Positions 56,584 to 64,000 of a stretch of DNA of 64,000 nucleotides are shown here, one piece after another (the first letter of the stretch is position 1; each line of letters opens with the position of its first letter). The stretch comes from Aspergillus flavus (lineage: Eukaryota; Ascomycota; Eurotiomycetes; Eurotiales; Aspergillaceae): positions 3,100,001-3,164,000 of the forward strand of contig NC_092410.1 of the NCBI RefSeq assembly GCF_009017415.1, read 5' to 3'. The notes below the pieces were generated by a model that was given only the letters and a program-made list of their open reading frames with translations, did no database searches and was not told the DNA's origin. The translations under genes and the position numbers were made by a program.

Positions 56584-57192
56584 ATGCCCACTCTCTCTGG
56601 ATACTATACCTCTTTGTCGGGGCGAACCCTAACCATCAATGAACGGGATGAGCTCACTCTTCTCCCCAGAGGAAAAGAGCTAAATGATCAGACTAAGCTC
56701 CGGGCGGATGGAGAGTTCTGGCTGTGCCGTGACGATGGTGTAAGTAATCACAACTGCATCCTAGCTAGTCACTACGTACAGACTCTAAAAGATATGGTTT
56801 AATAGAGGGTCGGCAAATTCGGCAACCCAACCAAAGTAAGTTTCTTTGTCCCTGGCACCCGATCTACACGAACGTGACCCTTCTTGGATCCATATCTGAG
56901 ACTCAGCAGGCCATCTTTCATATCAACGGACAAGGTTACCATATCTGGGTGGAGCCCCGTGGCTTCAGCAATGGATTGACCGAGGTAAGCTATTTGATCT
57001 TGATTCAGCCGACGTGTACGTCGCGCCCGATGTTTATATTTGCTAACCACGGGGCTTGCCCTATAGTACGGGCTGGTACCTATTCTACCGCAGCACGAAT
57101 ATAGCAACACATTCCTGGCGGTCAATGATCTCGACCAACTAGATATCGTCGGGCAATGGGGGGCTGAGGCAAAATTCCGCTGCTTTGAATAG
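56584..57192 (+). CDS. Small four-exon protein of unknown family
   Basis: Exons 56584-56739, 56806-56835, 56907-56984 and 57067-57192 join as whole codons (52, 10, 26 and 42 including the stop), giving 129 residues. All three donors are strong (GTAAGT, GTAAGT, GTAAGC), the acceptors are TAG, CAG and TAG, and the last intron has a GCTAACC branch site. The protein is soluble, with no signal peptide, membrane segment or cysteine pattern; it looks beta-rich, with aromatic strands such as GEFWLCRDDG, GQGYHIWVEP and DIVGQWGAEAKF. I do not recognise the family. The minus-strand open frame at 56799-57206 crosses the splice sites and is probably a shadow. It is the nearest gene upstream of the NRPS and divergent from it. 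Confidence 0.7.
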
Positions 57193-58818
57193 GGTAGTGC
57201 ACTCATGTCGTGAGCTTCCTCGCTCTTTCCTTTTGCCCGAAAATTTGAATGCGTTACATAATAAATCTTAGAAGCATTGCTATTCTCTCTAAGCTGCAGC
57301 TAACCAACTTACACCGCTACGCTACTGACATCTTCTTTCTCCCGTCTCACACAATACTGGCATAGCATGGTATATATCTCATGTAGTTCAGTAGATATGA
57401 CCAACCTCATAGATACGAAAGCATGCAATGGCATACATGTAGTGAGATATATCAGATGCCGTCTGCATGGCTTCAGCTGCGCGTCATTTCTGTTTTTCTT
57501 ACCTAATTGAAATATTTGCAAGGTACTTAGAGGTGAATGGAAATAAGTAGGCCTGCCTCGAAAATTTAACAATTTTCATTTCCTGAGCTGCTTTGTGGGT
57601 GTTTGCGAGGCAGATACCCGAAGTGAGGGATTGCTGGTGGTAATGACCTACCTGATCAGCACTACTAATAGTAATAGATCTGCATGTCCACATACCAACT
57701 TCCTATTTAGACAATTGCTGATGACCGATCGAATACAAGTCTCTGTCCGCAGATCACAGCTGGCACTCTGAGATTCACTTCGGGAACATCCGCTCCGAGC
57801 TTTTCATTGCTTTTTTATCGAGCATGACCAATCCGACTTTGATAACAGTGGGCCGTGTGGAGACAAAATCGCCCACGCCAATCCAGTACTCAGTAAACTC
57901 GATGAGCTCCATCCTCCGAATCGTACCACGATGAACCACGTCGATCTCCGGGGAAAAGTGCCATCAGTCCGGCTGGCATCCACCCAATCGTACACGTGTG
58001 GATGAATTCCCGATGCTATTGTCTAGAAAGGTATCCTCCACGTACTAAGGTAAGGGTAAGGATAACAAGGTTAAGTTTTGATTTATTTTTTTTTTTTTTT
58101 GGGCGTTTCTTTTCTTTTTCTTTTCTTCTCTTTTCCCCCCTCGGATGAAGACAAAGGCACCTGGGTATGTTGCTTTGTATGACTGACGAACTATGATAAA
58201 TGTACGCAATCGTGCAAAATGAAGCGTGATAGACTGCTGCCGATTTCATTCTTCTCGCTGTGGATCATAACTATAGTGGGTCTATACGAGGGTTCGTGGC
58301 GTTCATGGCTGACTGAATTGTTTCAATAAGCTGCATCCCTTCAGCGATCCAGACCCCTAAACCACTACCTAGAAATTCGGAGTGACGTGGCCCCGTCGTA
58401 CCCTATGATCAGAGAGTGAGAACATGACTTCAATTAAGGTGCATTTGAAGCACCTCATTAATACGGACCCTGTCGTATGAGAAAGACTACGAACCGACCA
58501 GCCCAGACCCACAAGATCCCCGAGATCAGCACAGCAAACGAGGTCGGGAACATCCGCGGGATCAGCAACACATACTCAGATGGGCTGGCCGACTATTCGG
58601 CTCCGAGTTCTTAGTATTAAGCGGACATTATGTGGGCCTTCTGGCTCTAGACCGGAGATCCTCATTCAGGTAGACTAGTGTAGTGACAATTGGATGCTGT
58701 CTTGGGGCATCCCCCTGGCTGATTTAATCACACTTCCAATGTGACTTTCTCTCACCACTGCCTAACACACACCGCTCATATCAGTGTTTCCTCAGTCATC
58801 AGTCTATTTCAAACAAGC
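57193..58818. other. Long intergenic region
   Basis: About 1.6 kb with no convincing gene. It holds a T-run and T/C tract at 58083-58140. A minus-strand patch around 58480-58600 reads as a hydrophobic, coding-like segment (YVLLIPRMFP, VLISGILWVWAGRF) bounded by stops, perhaps a decayed membrane-protein fragment. The 200 bp before 58819 should be the promoter of the FAD oxidoreductase. Confidence 0.5.
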
Positions 58819-60240
58819 ATGGGGTTCTTCCACAGTGCCCTCTCCTTCCTTATGGGTGCATTTTCACAAACCATGGCACAGGCCGCGCCTCCACAGATGG
58901 AAGGTCGCATAGATGTCTCCAAGTATAGCCCACCTGATATCATTACTCGCGATGTCTGTATCATCGGCGGCGGACCAGCAGGCACCCATGCTGCCATTCG
59001 CCTACGTCAGCACAACAAAAGCGTGGTGGTTTTAGAGAAACAGGACCGCCTCGGAGGCCAGACGAACACCTACATCGATCCCGAGTCCGGTCGGGCCGTT
59101 GACTACGGCGTCACCTACTTCCAGAACCTTTCATCTGTCCGAGAAATGTTCGAGCACTTTGAAATCCCTTTGACGAAAGCTGTCTTCGATTACAAGATGC
59201 ACATGTTTGACTTCCGCACGGGAACGCCAGTCCAAGACTCCTCGAAGGCGGAAATGGCAGCCTTTACGGAGAAATATATGGCCCAGCTGGCCAAATATCC
59301 CTATCTGAAGACTGGGTTTGATCTACCGGATCCAGTGCCGGAGGATCTGCTTCTTCCATTCGGAGAATTCGTGCAAAAGTATGATATGATGCCGGCGGTC
59401 GGCCAAATGGGCGCGTGGATCAACGCACTCGGTGATTGGCAAACTATGCCCACACTGTACATCATGAAGTACATGTGTGCTGACACTATGAACGGGGTAA
59501 AGACTGGATTCGTCCGCCCGGCCGATCATAATAACAGTGCCATATACGATGCCGCCCGTAAAGAGCTAGGAGAAGATGCACTGCTGAACAGCAGGGTGGT
59601 ACAGATGGATCGAGACGATACCAAAGGCTGGGTCTACATGGAAGTGCAGTCTGGCTCACAGACAAGGCTGATCCGCGCGAAGAAGATTATTGTCGCCTTC
59701 CCACCTCACCTGGATAACTTCGGAGGCTTCGATGTCAGCCCCAAGGAGAAGGAGCTCTTCTCTCAATTCCAACACATTTACTTCTATCCCGCATTGGTCC
59801 GCATCCAGGGCAATCCCGATAATATCTGTTATATAAACCGAGGGGCGGATCACCCCTTCCTGCGTCCCCAGCTACCTGGCATACTGATGATGAGAACAAG
59901 CGACGTGCAGGGGCTATGTACAGTCCATTTCTCCAGTCGTTTTCCAGTGTCGGAAGAACAGGTGAAAGCTGGCATCGTGAAAGGCATCTCTAGTATCCGA
60001 GAGACCCAAGGTATTGACGGCACTGACCTTGAGTTTGTCAGACTGGCAAACCACAGCCCATACCAGATGACAGTCTCAGCCGATGCCATCGCGCATGGGT
60101 TTTACCAAGAGCTTGACGCATTGCAGGGTGAGCGGCACACCTATTATACTGGAGCCACTTTCGACTCGCACAACACACCACAGATATGGAATTTTACAGA
60201 GCAACTGCTGCAGGAGCAAATATTGAAGTCGCTGGAGTAA
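58819..60240 (+). CDS. Secreted FAD oxidoreductase, beta-cyclopiazonate-dehydrogenase-like
   Basis: A single exon of 473 residues from the ATG at 58819. The first 22 residues (MGFFHSALSFLMGAFSQTMAQA) are a convincing signal peptide; the upstream ATG at 58741 would bury it. FAD binding is shown by VCIIGGGPAGTHAA (about 46-60) and the RLGGQTNTY motif of the amine-oxidase-like group, with DYGVTYFQN after it. The order matches fungal proteins annotated as beta-cyclopiazonate dehydrogenase, an enzyme that closes a ring oxidatively in an indole tetramic acid. Most members have no known substrate. Lying 1.6 kb from the small gene beside the NRPS, it could tailor the NRPS product. No other indole-pathway gene is present. 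Confidence 0.8.
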   Translation: MGFFHSALSFLMGAFSQTMAQAAPPQMEGRIDVSKYSPPDIITRDVCIIGGGPAGTHAAIRLRQHNKSVVVLEKQDRLGGQTNTYIDPESGRAVDYGVTYFQNLSSVREMFEHFEIPLTKAVFDYKMHMFDFRTGTPVQDSSKAEMAAFTEKYMAQLAKYPYLKTGFDLPDPVPEDLLLPFGEFVQKYDMMPAVGQMGAWINALGDWQTMPTLYIMKYMCADTMNGVKTGFVRPADHNNSAIYDAARKELGEDALLNSRVVQMDRDDTKGWVYMEVQSGSQTRLIRAKKIIVAFPPHLDNFGGFDVSPKEKELFSQFQHIYFYPALVRIQGNPDNICYINRGADHPFLRPQLPGILMMRTSDVQGLCTVHFSSRFPVSEEQVKAGIVKGISSIRETQGIDGTDLEFVRLANHSPYQMTVSADAIAHGFYQELDALQGERHTYYTGATFDSHNTPQIWNFTEQLLQEQILKSLE

Positions 60241-60401
60241 GTCGTGTTTCGGTGATAGCAACTATAGGTGTGACTTGTAGTTGTATGTTCTTTGAGCAAA
60301 GCGCGGTCTGCTAGGAATTCAATTTATCTCTAGGCCTGTTCCTACCGGTAGGATGTGTAATGAAAGCATAATGGCCATTCGTTGCGACAGTACCGTAGAC
60401 G

Positions 60402-61400
60402 ATGGATATTGATTCAATATCAGACTGTTATAGCGTGACAGATGATGGCTATCTTGCTGGTGATAGTAACACTGGCACTATCTGGACACATGTCGATTTC
60501 TGTATAGTTAGAAACCCTGTGCCTGGCTGCCCGAACATCCTCGCCGCCACTGTGACTCTACTCCATATCAAAGGAGAGGATGGCAAGCCTCGAATGTAAG
60601 CCATAGTTCTTAATATTATTTATTACCATATTATTTACCCGAATATAGAAAGAGATTTATAATTGAGCACGAAGAAAACTTGATCTTTGACTTACTATTA
60701 CAACTCTTAGCTCTCACCTAGCATGACCGCATCTTTACCACCGCTTATAGAGATATAGAGAATATATACTCTTTCCCAATCCCTCTATATCAAAGAGATA
60801 TAAAATTGAAGGTCAAGAGTAAATACTTAGATAAGCCAATCTTTCGTGAGCCAGAGCATACCTTAAATAGTTATCAAACATTAGATTTTCAACCGCTTAA
60901 ATCCCAAACTTAGAGCCGTAATCCTAAACGGACCGGAGAGAAGTCTGGCAAGGAGCAAAACCTAACCTAGAAAATACTCTAGCGTAGCAATATCAACGCT
61001 ATTAACAGTATAATCCTTTCCCCCGCTATGTCAGAAGTGACAACTAACTAATATACTCGAAGTAGACAAAGCGCCTGCCTCAATTCAGGATTAGATTACT
61101 GATTATGAGTCCAACACCATTAAATATTATTTAAATAAAGTAGTGGACTTTAACACCGCTGCTGCGTTCCACCAGCAGCTATTAAATAAAGCAGTACAGA
61201 GGGAGTTCCAATCAGCGACCCTCCTAGCAGACAATACCGCATCTCTGGGATTAATAGATAAACACAAACGCCGCATTGCTCTTCTCGGTTTCTAGAAGGA
61301 CCGAATTTTACAGAAACTTATGAGGGCCAGTAGCTATTCAATAGCGGATTGAAATAGGAAAAATAGTGCGCGATCCAAATGGAATATAAATGTACTAAGG
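60402..61400 (+). pseudogene. Degenerate DUF3435 (FluG/tyrosine-recombinase-like) relic
   Basis: The first frame (60402-60599) and the sequence after a possible 54-nt GTAAGC..ATAG intron translate to a pattern I know from fungal DUF3435 proteins: FCIVRNPVPG, VTLLHIKGED.KPR, LLLQLLALT.HDRIF, KPIFREPEHT and a late KRTGEK..RRSN block. Several stops break it, mostly TAG at places where the family has Trp or Gln (for example near 60719, 60910, 60968 and 60983), which is what C-to-T mutation of CAG or TGG gives. Later a segment with REFQSATLLADNTASLGL continues the same family. It is a dead copy of a mobile-element-associated gene, with AT-rich spacers. No element ends were found. Confidence 0.6.
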
Positions 61401-61732
61401 TTTATGTCAGTTAGACGCTGATTTTTAAACACTCAATATTAAGGGACAAAGATATCACAAGCTAAAGCAGTTCCTTGTGGCAATATCAACTAGAGCAACC
61501 GTTCTGGGAGCCCATACGCCATTCATCTGGGGTGTTTGGTGGATAGGACATGCCATTTTTTGAGCAACCGTGATGAAAGACAAAAAAATATACATCATTC
61601 ACAAAAATATGTTGGACTCTGCATTGATTTCGGCTTGGCAAAATGAAGATGTAATCAGATGAGCTTGAATTGCCCATCCGTTCTCATAGCTCTCAGTAAA
61701 ATTGAGACATGCAAGATACCAGCTTGTACGAT
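61401..61732. other. No gene seen
   Basis: AT-rich sequence between the degenerate relic and the stop of the SDR gene; it probably contains the SDR 3' untranslated region. No feature was supported. Confidence 0.5.
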
Positions 61733-62638
61733 TCATATATCCTCCTTGATATAAGACAAAAGTGGGCGCTGCTTTGGCTTCCAGTCCAGTAGTGCCTGTG
61801 TCTTCTGGCTGGAGATATAGTTGTCAAGAGCAACTATATTGGCCAACCACCCGAAATGTGCTTTCATATCCTCCCATTCCTTACTCTCCACCGGAACACT
61901 CAGCCGTTCTCCGATCGCTTCAGCAATATCTTTCAACGGAACGCCTTGTTCAGCCACGCCGTGGAGAGTTGAACCGGCTGGGGCCTTTTCCAGCGCCAAA
62001 CGATAAGCTTTGGCAGTGTCTTGCACATGTGTCGCTGGCCAGCGGTTTAACCCGTCGCCCATATATATCGATTTCATGTTCTTCCGCGCTGCGTCTATCA
62101 TCATTGGAACGAAACCTTCGTCCCCTTCACCATAATTGACGGGTGGGATGCGAAGGATAGAAACACGTACTCCTTTCGAGGCAAACGACAAAGCCAATAT
62201 CTCTGACGGTCCTCGGGCCAAAGCGATAGGTGAACGAGGGTTAGGATCGTGGTCATCTTCTGTTCCTAAGCGACCGGGTGGAAGCAACATCGTGCCCGAC
62301 GTGATGACCAGTGGCTTATTTGATCCAACAAGAGCATTTCCAATTGCCTCAATCGCCTGCCTCTCCTCTTGGCAGGCTGCTTCGAATTCAGCCACAGTGA
62401 AATCCTGGACGGTGTTTCGGAAAGCACAATGAATGACGCCTTCTGATGCGGCAGCTCCTTTTCTCAGACTTTCAAGGTCCCCCAGGTTGCCATGATATAC
62501 GTCGGCACCTAGGTTGGCCAGAAGCTTCGCACCTTTCTCGGAACGAGTCAGGGCCAGGACGCTATGTCCTTTCCCGATCAGTTCTTCAACGACAGCTTTG
62601 CCGATGAAGCCGGTACCTCCGGTAACGAAAACACGCAT
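61733..62638 (-). CDS. NAD(P)-dependent epimerase/dehydratase (extended/atypical SDR)
   Basis: A single exon of 301 residues. The N-terminus is the classical TGGTGFIG nucleotide-binding loop, followed by a basic residue at LTRSEKG, which favours NADPH, and the DVYHGNLGDLESL segment. In place of the usual YxxxK the sequence around residue 110-145 has SGTMLLPPG and RGPSEILALS, so the catalytic Tyr is not obvious and the protein is better placed with atypical or NmrA-like extended SDRs (EKAPAGSTLHGVAEQGV resembles bacterial YlbE-type members). It is a cytosolic reductase or sensor of unknown substrate, separated from the secondary-metabolite genes by a decayed element. Confidence 0.85.
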   Translation of the reverse strand: MRVFVTGGTGFIGKAVVEELIGKGHSVLALTRSEKGAKLLANLGADVYHGNLGDLESLRKGAAASEGVIHCAFRNTVQDFTVAEFEAACQEERQAIEAIGNALVGSNKPLVITSGTMLLPPGRLGTEDDHDPNPRSPIALARGPSEILALSFASKGVRVSILRIPPVNYGEGDEGFVPMMIDAARKNMKSIYMGDGLNRWPATHVQDTAKAYRLALEKAPAGSTLHGVAEQGVPLKDIAEAIGERLSVPVESKEWEDMKAHFGWLANIVALDNYISSQKTQALLDWKPKQRPLLSYIKEDI

Positions 62639-64000
62639 TTTGGTTGCTCAAAGTGATGAAGATGGCTTGGTATACAGAAAGGGGAGATTATGTAGAGACC
62701 ATGAGGAATTCTAGGGAATCTAACAAGATCTTTATACTAAACGTAAGAAATCCTACAGCTTAGTCATTTGATTACTTCCAGACACTGTTATTCGAGGAAG
62801 AATCCTTACTCGGTCTCTTCCTCATTTCTTAATAGTTATCTCCGGATATAACTCCGATCGGATTTTGGATCACATACCGAACCAAACCAAGTACTTGTGC
62901 TTACGATCAGGCCCCAGCACTTTTCCCTTCCGAGTGGGGAAGTGCGGCCAGTCACAACCACCGGTGCGTATTTCGGAAAAATAGTCTGAGAGATGGTATT
63001 ATCAACTTATTGAACGCTAGTAAGAGGGCTAGTCTTTTACGACTCACCAGCTGACGATCTGTACCGTGCACCATAACCCATGGCAGGGTTTAACGAATGA
63101 GGTAATTCGCCGGGCCATATATTATTTCCACAGAAAGTTTGCATTTGGCTCCTCTAGAGTCAGGCGCCATCTCAATGAAAGAAAAGGCTGTATTCAAGGT
63201 GTATAGAATAGTAAATCCCCGGGTTCCGGGCTGAGCCCAATATCCTGACGTAGTTGTCTTCTCTCAATGTCCCTCATGTCGATCTGTCTTACTAGCACAA
63301 TCCTTTCCAGTAACCACAGGGGTCATACATGTTGGTTGTGTAGAGATGGATGTAATGAAAAAAAAAAAAAATATCGTTAATATCTGTTTAACGCAGCAGA
63401 GAAGAACACGCTCAGCAATTTCAACGGGGGACTACAAAAAGCGTAAGAGCATACCTATCAAGGGAGCAGGGTCCGTATACTTATACACCCTACAGCAAGG
63501 TGTATATGCCTTTTTACATGACTGGCGGGGAAGTTTACTCTTCGCCCGCTATTTGTGCTTTACGGAGTGGCGTAGGCACTAAATCTGCATAATCACGGCT
63601 TCAGACACGACTGACGTCACCAATAGTATAAATATTGTTGTTATTCATTAGTAGCTTACCTATATTATCTATTTTATCTAGAAAAGCTCGAATAGCGATA
63701 TATTTCTTATGAATATTACAGATCTAGCCCATTGTATATTCATCCCAGAAAGGCATTATATTAAGCGGAGCTATGGTAAAGCTAGGGAACTGGATAAGAA
63801 TTTGGATATAAGGTCGGCTCACACTTAAGTTCGCTCATGAAAATATTTGCTGGGTGCATAAAGAGGATGGATTGAAAAATCAAAGTCCGAATGTAGTTCC
63901 CCGCAACTCAGCCTTGTGTCTTCTCCTTAAATACACAAATGAAGATACGCCACGTCACTGCATTAGCTATTTTAATATATATTATTGATCTCTTTTTTTT
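62639..64000. other. Right flank, no gene seen
   Basis: About 1.36 kb, AT-rich from 63300 on, with a poly-A run at about 63358-63371 and a poly-T run at the window end. The short frame at 63346-63582 has no protein features. The first 200 bp should be the SDR promoter. Confidence 0.5.

Noticed and set aside
56799..57206. Long minus-strand open frame (135 codons) over the small gene
   Set aside because: It crosses three strong plus-strand introns whose exons join in frame; it has no family features and its N-terminal part is low-quality, so it is most likely a shadow frame.
58819..60240. Calling the locus a cyclopiazonic-acid cluster
   Set aside because: Only the dehydrogenase-like protein is present; the hybrid synthase and prenyltransferase are missing, and most homologs of this enzyme group have other or unknown roles.
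1..64000. CRISPR arrays, tRNA genes, bacterial operons or ribosome binding sites
   Set aside because: The window is eukaryotic; no regularly spaced repeats were seen and no tRNA cloverleaf could be recognised by eye.

Overview
The window is nuclear DNA of a filamentous ascomycete (Pezizomycotina). Eurotiales (Aspergillus/Penicillium-like) is the best guess, from gene families and style rather than from a marker gene. The supporting signs are short introns (about 40-80 nt) with GT..AG ends and CTAAC/CTGAC-like branch sites, Zn2Cys6 regulators, a CYP505 P450-reductase fusion, a multimodular NRPS, a dispersed 5S rRNA gene and one stop-riddled mobile-element relic. Exon structures below were worked out by hand from splice signals and reading-frame continuity; none has transcript support.

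Left block (1-8.5 kb), all on the minus strand: a GH106-like glycoside hydrolase, a Zn2Cys6 regulator and a Gfo/Idh/MocA oxidoreductase, perhaps a small glycoside or sugar utilisation locus. Second block (9.4-25 kb): CocE/NonD (S15) hydrolase, Fe(II)/2OG dioxygenase, MFS transporter, FAD monooxygenase with a C-terminal membrane helix, MCT-type MFS transporter, metallo-beta-lactamase-fold hydrolase and a CYP505 P450-reductase fusion. This is a set of modifying enzymes and transporters with no backbone synthase.

Third block (26-41.5 kb): a PuuB-like FAD amine oxidase divergent from an aldehyde dehydrogenase ending in a CaaX box, an amidase divergent from a Zn2Cys6 regulator, a second regulator without a zinc cluster divergent from an EutQ-like cupin, a class-III aminotransferase, an APC amine/GABA-type permease and a second PuuB-like oxidase. 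Together these resemble the parts list of bacterial putrescine/GABA (Puu) catabolism. A short everted repeat, CCG-T-CGG, recurs in the upstream regions from about 19.3 to 39.8 kb and I did not see it in intergenic DNA outside that span. It suggests one regulon that also takes in the MCT transporter, the lactamase-fold enzyme and the CYP505 fusion.

Fourth block (42-60 kb): a complete 5S rRNA gene and an AT-rich relic, then a trimodular NRPS (C-A-T-C-A-nMT-T-C-A-T-TE) whose frame is cut by one TAG inside the third condensation domain, a small four-exon protein of unknown family, and a secreted FAD oxidoreductase related to beta-cyclopiazonate dehydrogenase. The right end holds a degenerate DUF3435/FluG-type recombinase-like relic, an extended SDR, and about 1.3 kb in which I see no gene.
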